From the NCBI GenBank assembly GCA_001600355.1, contig BCJU01000002.1, positions 434,001 through 498,000 of the forward strand: a DNA stretch of 64,000 bases, written 5' to 3'. The notes under the pieces are model-generated. The model made no database searches, was not told the origin of the DNA, and was given only the letters and a program-made list of their open reading frames with translations. The stretch comes from Meira nashicola (lineage: Eukaryota > Basidiomycota > Exobasidiomycetes > Exobasidiales > Brachybasidiaceae). Positions 43,690 to 52,470 of the stretch are shown piece by piece (within the stretch, counting starts at the first letter, position 1; every line of letters starts with the position of its first letter). The position numbers and the translations under genes were made by a program.

Positions 43690-44415
43690 GAGATCGATTT
43701 TTTTTCTTGTCGGAGGTTAGAAAGAAAGATGTTGTATTGAATCTGCTTCAAGTTTTTTACCCGTTTCCCGGTTCTTCGCGCCAATTAACACTTAAAGCGC
43801 GTTTTTTACGCCTGCGCCAAAAGTACTCCTCCAGCCACCAACACATTCAGCATGTTGAAACGCTACTTTTTGGCTGTGGATTCAAGATGGCGTTAGGCGT
43901 TTGATGGTAAGACTTGTCAACTTTGGTTTGATTACATTTGTAAAACAAATCTGTAATAAACAAATCTCGTAAATAGTTCCGCGCCCAATCAGCCTCATTT
44001 GTCAGATTTCACATCAAAGTGTTTATTCTTGGCAACCGTAATGAAGAGGGGCTTACCATGATGTCTTCTAAGCAAAGATAGGTGAGGATCGACAAATAAA
44101 TTGGCGTAAAAGTGAGTGTAAATGGGAATCGTAACAGTGTTTTGTCAAAACAATAATAAACGGATCTCATTAAAGGCATCTTGGACACAGCAATGCGTAC
44201 AAAGAACGGGATCATAGACAAGCCCCTCATAGGCGCATACATGCTCGATTGGCACTTTCTCGTATTTGCGATTGACGATCAATTTATTTTTCATACATCT
44301 TAGATTGGTAAAAGGTATATATAATGCCGTCTTTTTTAGATCAAACCATTTTTCGGCCTCATCGATCTATCGAATCCGTTATTTTACGGCAAATACATTA
44401 GTAGTATTTACCAAA
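43690..44415. other. divergent intergenic region between ATP11 and peptide precursor A
   Basis: 726 bases. The right part is the promoter of precursor A: GGCGTAAAA at 44103-44111 and TATATATAA at 44316-44324. TTGTCAA strings occur near 43912 and 44144. No gene was seen. Confidence 0.5.
44316..44324 (+). promoter_or_regulatory. TATA box of precursor A
   Basis: AAAGGTATATATAA, about 92-100 bases before the ATG. Precursors C and D share the AAAGGTATA context, and B has the shorter GGTATA. Confidence 0.55.
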
Positions 44416-45553
44416 ATGAAGCTGGCCTTCACAAATCTTCTCGCTCTCGTTGCTGCTTCTATGGTGCTGGTCATCATTGAATCTCAACAAGTTTCAGGTT
44501 CAACGGTAAGTAGACACATTACAATTTTTATATCTTGAAAAGTACTAATATTTTTCTCTACAGGAAGGAGAGCTTTACGTCAAACGTGGAGGAGGCGGTG
44601 GTGGTGCACGAAAAGCGGCACCCGCGGCAGGTGCGGCTGTTAAACCTAAAGGTGCTGGAGGTGCTGGAGGCGGTAAAGGCAAGGGAAACCCTACACCAAA
44701 AGGAAACCCAGCTGGTGCCGGTGCCGGTGCTGGTGGTGGTACAGGCAAAGGAAACCCTACACCAAAAGGAAACCCAGCCGGTGCCGGTGGTGGTACAGGC
44801 AAAGGAAAACCAGGTGGTGGTGGTGGTGGCAAAGGTGGCAAGGGTGGCGGAGGTGGCGGAGGTGGCGGAGGTGGCGGAGGTGCAGGGATGCGCAAACGTC
44901 AAATCAAAGAGGATTATGATTTTGATAAACGTGATTTGAACGCAAATGTTAATTTTGAAGACCGTGAACCAGAAAAGCGCGACTCTGAATTCTCTAATTC
45001 AGTTCCAACGAACTTGGAAAAACGTAATCATGGTATGGGAATGCCACCTATGGGTATGCCACCAATGGGTATGCATGGACCTGTAAAGCGTGATAATGAT
45101 GCAAGAATGTTCAAACGTCATTTTGGTGCACATCCGGGTAGAATGATGAAGCGCAAACTTGGATCAAGAATAAATACTGATTTGGCAAGACGTTCTTATC
45201 CGATGAGTGACCCTTCTGATAAAGGTATTAATATGGCAAAGCGTGAAGTAGATTTGCAAAGAAGTCAAAGCGATTTCATCAAACGCTCCCCCGCACCGAA
45301 TAAAGGTAAAGGAGGTCGTCATCGCGGTCCTCCCAGAAGAAGATTTAAGAAGCGTGAAATAGACTTGGAAACAAGTCAGAACGATTTCATTAAACGCTCA
45401 CCCGCACCAAATAAAGGAAAAGGAGGACATCGTCGCGGTCGTTATGGCAAGCGTGAATTAGACTTAGAAACAAGTCAAAGTGGTCTCATCAAACGTTCTC
45501 CAAGCTTAGGTGGAAAGGAGCGTTTTAGTTCTAATGGTCCTCGCTTCGATTGA
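44416..45553 (+). CDS. secreted KEX2-processed repeat peptide precursor A
   Basis: Two exons: 44416-44505 and 44564-45553, with a 58-nt intron (GTAAGT donor, TACTAAT branch, CTACAG acceptor); 359 residues. A signal peptide (about 1-27, LLALVAASMVLVII core) is followed by the first processing site YVKR. Then come a Gly-rich stretch with two copies of GKGNPTPKGNPAGAG, a Met/Gly/Pro peptide (NHGMGMPPMGMPPMGMHGPV between KR sites), and three related C-terminal units of the form E-[VIL]-DL-x-x-SQ-x-x-[FL]-IKR-SP, two of which continue APNKGKGG. About a dozen KR/RR sites are present. Known relatives in design, not in sequence, are Ustilago Rep1 and fungal alpha-factor-type precursors. Function unknown: surface peptide, signal or effector are all possible. 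Confidence 0.8.
44506..44563 (+). other. intron of precursor A
   Basis: 58 nt, GTAAGT...CTACAG with TACTAAT 12 bases before the acceptor; phase 0. Removing it joins a signal peptide to the Gly-rich repeat frame. Confidence 0.85.
45240..45520 (+). repeat. coding repeats of precursor A
   Basis: Three degenerate units of about 100 bp, each encoding an acidic heptad-like segment, an IKR site and an SP-start peptide. The first two carry PAPNKGKGG; the third is truncated (PSLGG). Confidence 0.7.
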
Positions 45554-46009
45554 TGAATTATCTTTAGGGATTGATTAATTCATAGTCTCTCTAGTTTTGT
45601 TAATGTTTTCAGTGAAATCTTATTCAATTTCATCAATTGAATCATTTCACAAAGGTGTCATATGAATTGCGTTTCAATTGCTATCCTTTGGTCCTTCATT
45701 GACGCCAAGGACAAAATGCTGAAAGGTTTTCAAGCAGTGCTATGTTAAAGATAGATGCGATATTTAAAGACGACTGCTCAACAATACATGCACAGCTTTT
45801 TTCACTGCCATTTCAACACAAACTGAAATGTTTGAAAGGCTTTCTTGCCATAAAGAGGAATTTCTTTTTTTATTTATTTCGCAAGCCACGATGGCGTCTC
45901 TTACAGGCCAAAGAGAATAAAGCCGCGAGAAAACGGCTGAAATGATTGATGAATGGTGAAGTATTTATCTTGACAAATTGTTAAAGTATTTGCATTTATA
46001 CGCTCCGAA

Positions 46010-46028
46010 GGCGTAAAGCAATATCACA
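46010..46028 (+). promoter_or_regulatory. GGCGTAAA-TATCACA motif upstream of precursor B
   Basis: GGCGTAAAGCAATATCACA, 129-147 bases before the ATG. The counterpart at 47011-47029 differs at three of 19 positions and sits at the same distance from precursor C. Confidence 0.5.
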
Positions 46029-46063
46029 CGATAATATTTTTATGATTGTACTCAAGTGATTGG

Positions 46064-46070
46064 TATAAAG
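46064..46070 (+). promoter_or_regulatory. TATA box of precursor B
   Basis: TTGGTATAAAG, about 87-93 bases before the ATG. Confidence 0.55.
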
Positions 46071-46156
46071 GAAGCCTTTCTTTAGCTAAACAAAATTTCC
46101 TTTTCTCCATCATCTTTCTTTTATCTATAGTTTAGCAAAAAAGATAAACATCAAGT

Positions 46157-46588
46157 ATGAAAGCAACTTTCTTTATCATTTTTATGATCGCCTTAACATT
46201 AACAATTAATGATGTAATTGATTGTAAAATTGCTTGTTACGGAGATGGTCCTGTTCCAGGCTGTAAACGTAAAACAAATGAAGCAAACACAGATACCGTT
46301 TTAGTCAAACGTCATGGTGGTTTTCATGGAATGCCTGGCTTTGGTGGAATGATGCCACCTATGGGACCACCTCCAGGAATGCACGGTATGCATGGAATGC
46401 CAATGATGCCTCCACCAAATGGAATGCGTGGTATGCCACCAATGGGTCCACCACCAGGTATGGGCGGTGGCGGTGGTATGCAAATGGGTGGTGAAGGTGG
46501 CGGTGAAGCTGCTGCAGAAAGACGTGAAATTAATCAACAAGAAACATTAACGATGGTAAAGCGTACAATTGCTCGAGCCCTTCATTGA
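46157..46588 (+). CDS. secreted KEX2-processed Met/Gly/Pro-rich precursor B
   Basis: 143 residues in one exon. Signal peptide about 1-23 (FFIIFMIALTLTI core), then a short Cys-containing pro-segment (CKIACYGDGPVPGCKRK). The LVKR site at about 48-51 releases a long peptide rich in Met, Gly, Pro and His (repeats of GMPPMGPPPGM), ending at ERR. An acidic spacer (EINQQETL) and MVKR follow, then the terminal peptide TIARALH. The signal and pro-segment are clearly related to precursor C next door, so the two arose by tandem duplication, while their C-terminal parts are unrelated. Function unknown. Confidence 0.78.
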   Translation: MKATFFIIFMIALTLTINDVIDCKIACYGDGPVPGCKRKTNEANTDTVLVKRHGGFHGMPGFGGMMPPMGPPPGMHGMHGMPMMPPPNGMRGMPPMGPPPGMGGGGGMQMGGEGGGEAAAERREINQQETLTMVKRTIARALH

Positions 46589-47010
46589 GGTTTAGTTTTC
46601 TTATTAAGCGCGAGCTTTTCATTTATCTTTTTTGTTTGTTTATCTTCTTTCTCATTTATACGCTTTTATGTTCTTTTCTTCCTCTTTTTCTTTATATTCA
46701 TTTCTTCCTTTTTTTATTTCAATTTAATCATTATAATTATATGACATTGTATCTTGAATGATTGTGTTTATCATTTATGCAAAATATAGTGTCATTGATA
46801 TTGTATTTAATTCACTATGATTTGCAATGTTGCCGAAGAGGATACGTTTGCTAAAAATCCTAAAAATGCAATGCTAAATAACACAGCATTGGCGTTTGTT
46901 CAAGGTTCGCTAAAATGTGTTTTAAAGTGTAAAAGCTACGCAAAAGACATTGCAATTCATGCTGTGTCTTTGGGGCTATCATATATGATCACTATTTGAT
47001 TTTTTTTTTT

Positions 47011-47029
47011 GGCGTAAAAAAGTATCACA
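47011..47029 (+). promoter_or_regulatory. GGCGTAAA-TATCACA motif upstream of precursor C
   Basis: GGCGTAAAAAAGTATCACA, 119-137 bases before the ATG; near copy of the element at 46010-46028. Confidence 0.5.
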
Positions 47030-47060
47030 AAAAAAAACATTTCTTAGACTGAAGTAAAGG

Positions 47061-47068
47061 TATAAAAA
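47061..47068 (+). promoter_or_regulatory. TATA box of precursor C
   Basis: AAAGGTATAAAAA, about 80-87 bases before the ATG. Confidence 0.55.
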
Positions 47069-47147
47069 TAGCATTTATTCGTCAAAAAATATTTTCTCCT
47101 TCCTCATTATCTCTCTCTTCTAAGAATTTAGCGAAAGATAAGCAAAT

Positions 47148-47632
47148 ATGATGAAAACGACTTTTCTTTTCTTCTTTACACTCGTATTGACATTAACGTT
47201 CAATGATGTAGTAGATTGTAAATTAGGATGTGGCCTCAATAGCCACGTTCCAGGTTGCGGACCCCAAACAAATTCTAATAAAAATGTGATGTTGTAATGA
47301 TGCAAGGTGAACAACCGATGATTAAACGTAATCCTTCTGGTGACGAATTTATTCCTAATGCTGGTTCAGGTGAACCTTATTCTGGAAATGATCCAAAGAT
47401 CAAAGCAGGTAGAGGTACTCCTGGTTATGACTCAAATGAAGTTCACAAATCACCTTTAAAACCATCTTCTAGTCCAAGAAAAGGTACAAAAGTTACGCCA
47501 ATCTCTACTCATACTTCTCACGGTACCGTTGTACATGCTGAACCAGATCCAGATAAAAAACAAACAAGTCCAACTTCCTCTCACGGTACAAAACTTGTCA
47601 AACGTAAAAACAGTCCTCCTTTTCGTGTATAA
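47148..47632 (+). pseudogene. KEX2-type peptide precursor C, frame broken
   Basis: The first frame (47148-47297) encodes a signal peptide and Cys-containing pro-segment homologous to precursor B (FNDVVDCKLGCG, VPGCG) and stops after 49 residues. The next frame starts at the overlapping ATG at 47297 (TAATG) and runs to 47632 in another phase. It continues in precursor style: MIKR followed by NPSGDEF, and near the end LVKR followed by the terminal KNSPPFRV. One missing base near 47290-47297 would explain the break. It may be a recent pseudogene, an assembly error, or less likely a stop-restart arrangement. The promoter still looks intact. Confidence 0.65.
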
Positions 47633-48587
47633 GATGTGGGAGTAAAGGCTCTAACTGTTATCGGTTCAACTCATGCCAAACATATCTCAGCATAGTTTGA
47701 TTATACTAATGAGAATACTCAATTTATATCTTTATCTTTTTTTTTATTGTCTAAATCAAATACACACCTTGTATATTCTTTTATAACTTTCTTCTTATAT
47801 GTCATCAATCCTATGTTTATTTCTCTTTAACTTTGTTCATTTGTCTGATCACACTAAGTTATGCTTCGATAAGCAACCTTTTCGACTAACCCAATTTTAT
47901 TGCTAAGCGAAGTCATACCTTATCCTGATAGCTAAAGGAAATATATCCGTTGCCAAGAGTTTCTCAATCAAATTTTCGTCCTTTCACGGATGTTTGGCTG
48001 ATGATAACTGTTGCCCCTTCCTTCAGTGATCGTATTTCGTAAGTCTTGACAAAGGGGCATATCGGATATATGGTAAGCAGGCAGTGAAATTTATAACCAA
48101 ACAATATTTCAGCCACAAATGGGCAAATGGCAACCACAGTACCCGTCTTACGCCTTTGTATCAGCCGCGTAACACTTGTCAAGACTGTGCTAATTGTTCT
48201 GGCGTATAACACTCGAAGAAGCTGTTCCATCTGATACAAACTCACAGCATCGGGCCACTTGATTTGTCAAGACGTTTGTCTTTACGGTGATTTCGAGGCT
48301 ATACATTCACTGCACAAACACAGCTATGCGTTCGGGTATCTTAATTGAGCTTTAAAAATCAAGACCCGTAATAGCAATGAACAGTTTCATTGAAGGCGTT
48401 CATGATGAAAAGAAATGACATTGAAGTTATCAAACAATGCATCTTTATTTGAAAGAATGAAAGGTATAAAAGAAGTCGATTTTGGTACTGTTCAATCTCT
48501 CTTTTCCTCATCCTCTTCAAAAAGGAAAAAGCAGCAAAACTTAAAGCAACATTTTAAATCTCTTCTTCTTTTTAATCTTTGATAACA
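47633..48587. other. intergenic between precursors C and D
   Basis: 955 bases without a supported gene. It holds three TTGTCAAG/CTTGACAA strings (about 48040, 48178, 48265), TTACGCC at 48148-48154 and the precursor D TATA box. Confidence 0.5.
48475..48482 (+). promoter_or_regulatory. TATA box of precursor D
   Basis: AAAGGTATAAAAG, about 106-113 bases before the ATG. Confidence 0.55.
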
Positions 48588-49280
48588 ATGATGAAGCCGG
48601 CCTTCGCAAAGATTGTTACTGTCTTAACTATTGCTTTAATTTTAATCGTCAATGATGAAGTAGACGGTAGATTAGAAAACGTCAATTCGATGAAAGTTGT
48701 TAAACGTGGCTTTCCAGGTCCTCCAGGTGGAATGCCACCAATGACGGGCATGGGAGGTCCACCACAAAAACGTGAAGTAGAATTGGAAAGCGATCAAACT
48801 CAACTTCAATTCGTCAAACGTTTTCATCCTCCTGGTGGAATGCCAATGGGTCCTGTCGCTCCTCCAAGTAAACGCAGTATCAATGATGACATCAATGACG
48901 AAACACCTTTCCAAAAGCGTTGTGGTGGCGGAATGGGCGGTCCACCACAAAAGCGTGGTGTTCATGATGAAGAGCCATTTGTGAAACGTTGCGGTGGCGG
49001 TGCAATGAGTGGTCCACCTCAAAAGCGTGAAATGGATGGTGAAATTGTTGAAACACTTGTCAAACGTCACGCACTCAACGCTGGTGGTCCTCCTTCTAAA
49101 CGTAGCATTGATGACCAAGTGAACGAAGGCAAAGGTGTTGAAACACTTGTCAAGCGTCACGCACACAATGCTGGCGGTCCTCCTTCTAAACGTAGCATTG
49201 ATGACCAAGTGAATGAAGGTAAAGGTGTTGAAACACTTGTCAAGCGTCACGCACACAATGCTGGCGGTCCTCCTTCTTGA
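48588..49280 (+). CDS. secreted multi-copy peptide precursor D (alternating acidic spacer and GGPP peptides)
   Basis: 230 residues from the ATG at 48588 (a second ATG follows directly; the frame before it starts with TTG). Signal peptide about 1-27. After the first site (VVKR) the protein alternates strictly: released peptide, KR, acidic spacer ending in a hydrophobic residue or pair plus KR (FVKR, LVKR; once PFQKR), next peptide. The peptides are GFPGPPGGMPPMTGMGGPPQ, FHPPGGMPMGPVAPPS, CGGGMGGPPQ, CGGGAMSGPPQ, HALNAGGPPS and two HAHNAGGPPS. The last copy ends exactly at the stop codon without a KR, so its natural C-terminus equals that produced after KR trimming in the others. This is the organisation of yeast alpha-factor or of RiPP precursors, but the sequence is unlike those I know. 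No CaaX box. Confidence 0.85.
   Translation: MMKPAFAKIVTVLTIALILIVNDEVDGRLENVNSMKVVKRGFPGPPGGMPPMTGMGGPPQKREVELESDQTQLQFVKRFHPPGGMPMGPVAPPSKRSINDDINDETPFQKRCGGGMGGPPQKRGVHDEEPFVKRCGGGAMSGPPQKREMDGEIVETLVKRHALNAGGPPSKRSIDDQVNEGKGVETLVKRHAHNAGGPPSKRSIDDQVNEGKGVETLVKRHAHNAGGPPS
49068..49280 (+). repeat. 90-bp tandem coding repeat of precursor D
   Basis: Units 49068-49157, 49158-49247 and a partial 49248-49280. The first two differ at only a few positions, so the expansion is recent. Confidence 0.85.
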
Positions 49281-49530
49281 TCATTATGTTGACTAGCTTT
49301 TCGGTTTCAATATCTGTGCTGGCTCACAGATGTTTTTTAGTTCTTCTCGTCTTATTGTTGGCTTTCCTCTTTTTACTACTCCTTTTCTCATTCTCAGCTT
49401 AGATCCTTTCTTCTTGTCTTTCTTTTCGCTTCAATGTCATCGTATATTTTATTGTACCTTCTTGCTTTTATTGATCATGAGAAAATAGCGACAAAAGATC
49501 TGAATATGAGTTCCAAATCAATGTTTTCCA
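49281..49530. other. 3' region of precursor D
   Basis: 250 T-rich bases up to the start of repeat copy 2. Nothing else was seen. Confidence 0.5.
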
Positions 49531-50134
49531 AACTTGATGTTACTCAGAGCAAATTCAGGTCAAACAATCATTTTCTCTCGAGCCGATAGGTATACAGAAG
49601 GCATAATGACCATCATTTTTTGGAAATGCTCGGCATAAACTTCGGATTTGGTGAATGATGGAAGTAATTAGGTAACACGTGTATGTACAGGTATATCTAT
49701 TTTACATAGCGCATTCATTCTGCTGTCCGCTTATTTAACCCATTGCACCTACAATCAACAGTATCAGTGAAAGGGTCAATCCTGTCTTATTTAATGTGTA
49801 ATGTCACACATTCGTAGACCGATTGTTGGAATCGGATTTGAGTTCCATCCGATAAGCGTGCCGCTCTGCCGGCCAATGAATGCAAACATAGATAGAGTGA
49901 TGTCGATCGTTAAATACCAGTGTCTGGCCTGCGGAAGGTATTGGATCCTGCTCTGTCATTCTCGATATGGTTCTTTGGATGATCACAACTTCATCGGCCA
50001 TACCGCGTTTCATCCCATTGGACAGTCGACGCTCTTACAGGATGTGCACGCTGGCAGGGCAGGCAGGCAGGCTTGTTTAGAAGGAGAATTGGATTTTGCC
50101 TGTTTCATTGGATGAGCCAGTGAGTGTTAATATT

Positions 50135-50380
50135 GGTACTGTCGGATGAACCGGATCAGCGGCAAGTTTGATAGCTACCAACTGACGCGAAAAGCATATA
50201 GCCCACCAGTAAGCTCAGCTTGGGCTTGTTTGTAGGGAGATTGATTTTGCCGTTGGTACATTGGTTGGGACAGTAGGTGTTCCATCGGGTACTGTCGGAT
50301 GAACTGTATGAGTGGCAAGGTTGATGGCTACCGATTGACTGAAAAGCATATAGCCCATCAGTAAGCTCAAATTGAAGTTT
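50135..50380 (+). repeat. internal direct repeat of repeat copy 2
   Basis: Two blocks starting GGTACTGTCGG at 50135 and 50288 (period 153 bp), each with AAAAGCATATAGCCC about 60 bp in. Confidence 0.7.
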
Positions 50381-50578
50381 GTTCACAATTCTACACGCAG
50401 AAGCTAATCGCATGAATGAAAATCAATAAAACCTATTCTCGCATCCCCAACTTCTACTTTCTTCCCGCCATCATTAAAAATCATCCTTTTTTTGAGACAT
50501 CGTTCACTCGAACTATACTTCGCTTTACCGCACACTTCATTACCATCTTCTTTTGTCATCAGACTACATCTTCCAAAC

Positions 50579-51604
50579 ATGTTCATCTTCTTTTCTCACG
50601 ACGTGATCCTTCAAATCTGCGATGCAGTCAACTTTATGTATCGCAAAGTTCAAGACTTTTTCAAAGTCGCTTCAAAACCATTTGCTACTCAAGAAGCCAC
50701 AGCAAACGCAACAGTTCCACAACAACAACAACAACAAGACTTGCCAGGTTCGTTCCCAAAAAGTACAGCAGACAAGATGCTCGTACAATTTGTTGCGCTT
50801 TCCATCAAAGTTCAAGCAACAATCAAAGTCGTTTACCATGAAACGAACAAGCTTACGATTTGGGATCGAGTAGGCAATCTGAACTCTCTGTGCAAGGTAA
50901 TTGGTGACCAATCGATCTGTTTGGCAATCAACAACATGAAGATCAAGCAATTCTTCTTGCTTTCCAACGCAATGGATTTGAACTACACAACAAACTCATC
51001 TTCGAAGGAGAATACAACATCTTTGTGCAAAAGCATTCCTTCTTTTTTCGCTTCTTTCGCTGTTTGGTATCAAGGTTTCATCAAGTATGATCAAGTACAT
51101 CATTTGCTGTTGTCGTACGATCAATGTATGCGCAATTCTGTTGATCAATTCCAGCAAGCCGACATGAAACCTCAACGTCCAATCATCATTACCAAAAGTG
51201 GAGAACGTGACAATTATGAAACCGGTCTGATCATTGCCGGTCAAGCAGGAACAAATTGTCAAAATGCACAATCAAACAATCAAAGTAAGTACAGTCAATC
51301 AACATTCGCCAATCAACTAACATTTGTCAAACAGCCAGCATTCGCCAATCAGTCAACAATCACCAATCAATCAGCATTCGCCAATCTATCAACACTTTCC
51401 AATCATCAACCATTCGACAATCAACCAGCATTCGACAATCAATCAACATTCGCCAATCAATCAGCATTCGATAATCAATCAACGATCAACAATCACCGGC
51501 ATTCGATAAGTCAAAATGCTTTTCGACCCGTTTCACTCGCTCCTTTCGCTTTTTGGTATCAATTCTTCTATAATCCTCAAGTAATTCCAATCGAAATCTT
51601 CTGA
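50579..51604 (+). CDS. repeat-element ORF with C-terminal hexapeptide repeats (copy 2)
   Basis: 341 codons from the ATG at 50579 (the upstream frame begins with TTG). Close homologue of the copy-1 ORF: residues 1 to about 235 differ by scattered substitutions, and the Gln run is two residues longer. The C-terminal part is the hexapeptide array (FANQSA-like). No family recognised. The alternative reading is a splice donor GTAAGT at 51285 with an acceptor near 51620, which would remove the array. Confidence 0.45.
   Translation: MFIFFSHDVILQICDAVNFMYRKVQDFFKVASKPFATQEATANATVPQQQQQQDLPGSFPKSTADKMLVQFVALSIKVQATIKVVYHETNKLTIWDRVGNLNSLCKVIGDQSICLAINNMKIKQFFLLSNAMDLNYTTNSSSKENTTSLCKSIPSFFASFAVWYQGFIKYDQVHHLLLSYDQCMRNSVDQFQQADMKPQRPIIITKSGERDNYETGLIIAGQAGTNCQNAQSNNQSKYSQSTFANQLTFVKQPAFANQSTITNQSAFANLSTLSNHQPFDNQPAFDNQSTFANQSAFDNQSTINNHRHSISQNAFRPVSLAPFAFWYQFFYNPQVIPIEIF
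51300..51500 (+). repeat. 18-bp minisatellite in the copy-2 ORF
   Basis: About eleven degenerate 18-bp units of the form TTCGCCAATCAATCAGCA. Confidence 0.75.
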
Positions 51605-51894
51605 TCAAGCAAGCAAACAGGTAATCATGATAAGTATAAAGTCCGCGAAACGGTCTGACCAGCGGTGATCCAGAGCACCTTTCTGAATGAAAGGTCTATG
51701 ACGGCATCTTCTGTGCTCGAAGATGTTTGATGGGCCGAGTAAAACAAAAGTGGGTCATTGTGAAGTCGGACTGGGAAGGATGATTTGAGTTGATGGCATG
51801 GTGCTGGTCACTAATGTTGTTGGCAAAGAAGATCTCCTTCTTCAAAGACTTGGTCAACATTCAAGCTCTCTACGATCATCAAAGCAATCACTCG

Positions 51895-52045
51895 ACAATC
51901 TTCGCCATCAATCGACATCCAGCAATCTTTCGCCATCAATCAGCATTCGACAACCTTCGCCATCAATCGACATCCAGCAACCTTCGCCATCAATCAAGCA
52001 ATCAGAGGTGAGTACAATCAATCAAGCAATCAGAGGTGAGTACAT
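51895..52045 (+). repeat. second minisatellite of repeat copy 2
   Basis: About four units near 27 bp (CAACCTTCGCCATCAATCGA core), then two copies of AATCAGAGGTGAGTACA, each holding a GTGAGT that resembles a splice donor. Confidence 0.65.
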
Positions 52046-52329
52046 TCAATCAACATTCGACAACTTTATCACATTACATCCTCTTTTACGGGGCACCTTT
52101 CAACCAACCACCGCCTGTTCTGTGAGGCTTGCCGAGCAGATGGTACTCGTGACGATCGAAAGGTCTGATCAAAAAACACCCGCCTGACCTCTTTGGCTTG
52201 CCATAGAAAAGGTTCCCGTGAAGTTTGAAAGAGCTTCACACCAGTAGCCTCTTCTTACATTGGATAAAAAGATGGTGATCATCAAAAAACAAACCCAAAA
52301 CCAAACTGAAAGGTGCCCCTGGGTTTTTC

Positions 52330-52366
52330 CCTGGGCTCTGGGCTCTGAGGAGCTCAGACGCCCAGG
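52330..52366. repeat. GC-rich hairpin near the 3' end of repeat copy 2
   Basis: CCTGGGC/GCCCAGG outer stem with an inner GAGCTC-centred stem; same structure as 1121-1157. Confidence 0.7.
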
Positions 52367-52470
52367 TTTTTTGATTTTTTTTGCTGACTAAGCAGCTTAT
52401 GTAATCACTACTCACTACAAACAATTCAATATAATATTATTTAATCAATCACCTGACCTGCCTGCCTGCT

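Larger units (their letters stand above)
45554..46156. other. intergenic between precursors A and B
   Basis: 603 AT-rich bases. Holds the precursor B promoter (motif at 46010-46028, TATA at 46064). A 68-codon frame at 45742-45945 looks like chance. Confidence 0.5.
46589..47147. other. intergenic between precursors B and C
   Basis: 559 AT-rich bases with the precursor C promoter at the right end. A 60-codon frame at 46817-46999 lacks a signal peptide and KR sites and is not called. Confidence 0.5.
49531..52470 (+). mobile_element. unclassified 2.95-kb dispersed repeat, copy 2
   Basis: Inverted counterpart of copy 1 (1020-3970), inserted between precursors D and E. The same parts occur in the same order: a degenerate 5' ORF (49560-49820, with stops), paired blocks at 50135 and 50288, an ORF of 341 codons, two minisatellites, and the terminal hairpin. 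The ends were placed where similarity to copy 1 fades (AACTTG at 49531, GCAGGCAGGCAGG-like at 52470). No target-site duplication was recognised. With copy 1 it forms a pair of inverted repeats 45.6 kb apart. Confidence 0.75.

Noticed and set aside
44575..44895. Proline-rich antisense frame opposite precursor A
   Set aside because: It is the complement of the Gly-rich coding block; the sense gene has a signal peptide, intron and TATA box.
46817..46999. 60-codon open frame between precursors B and C
   Set aside because: No signal peptide, KR sites, or recognisable motif; AT-rich intergenic DNA yields such frames by chance.
49801..50115. 104-codon frame at the 5' side of repeat copy 2
   Set aside because: Not conserved in the same frame in copy 1; overlaps DNA that reads differently there.
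51285..51620. Intron with donor 51285 and acceptor 51620 in the repeat ORF
   Set aside because: Donor is good, but no clear coding exon continues after the acceptor; kept only as an alternative.
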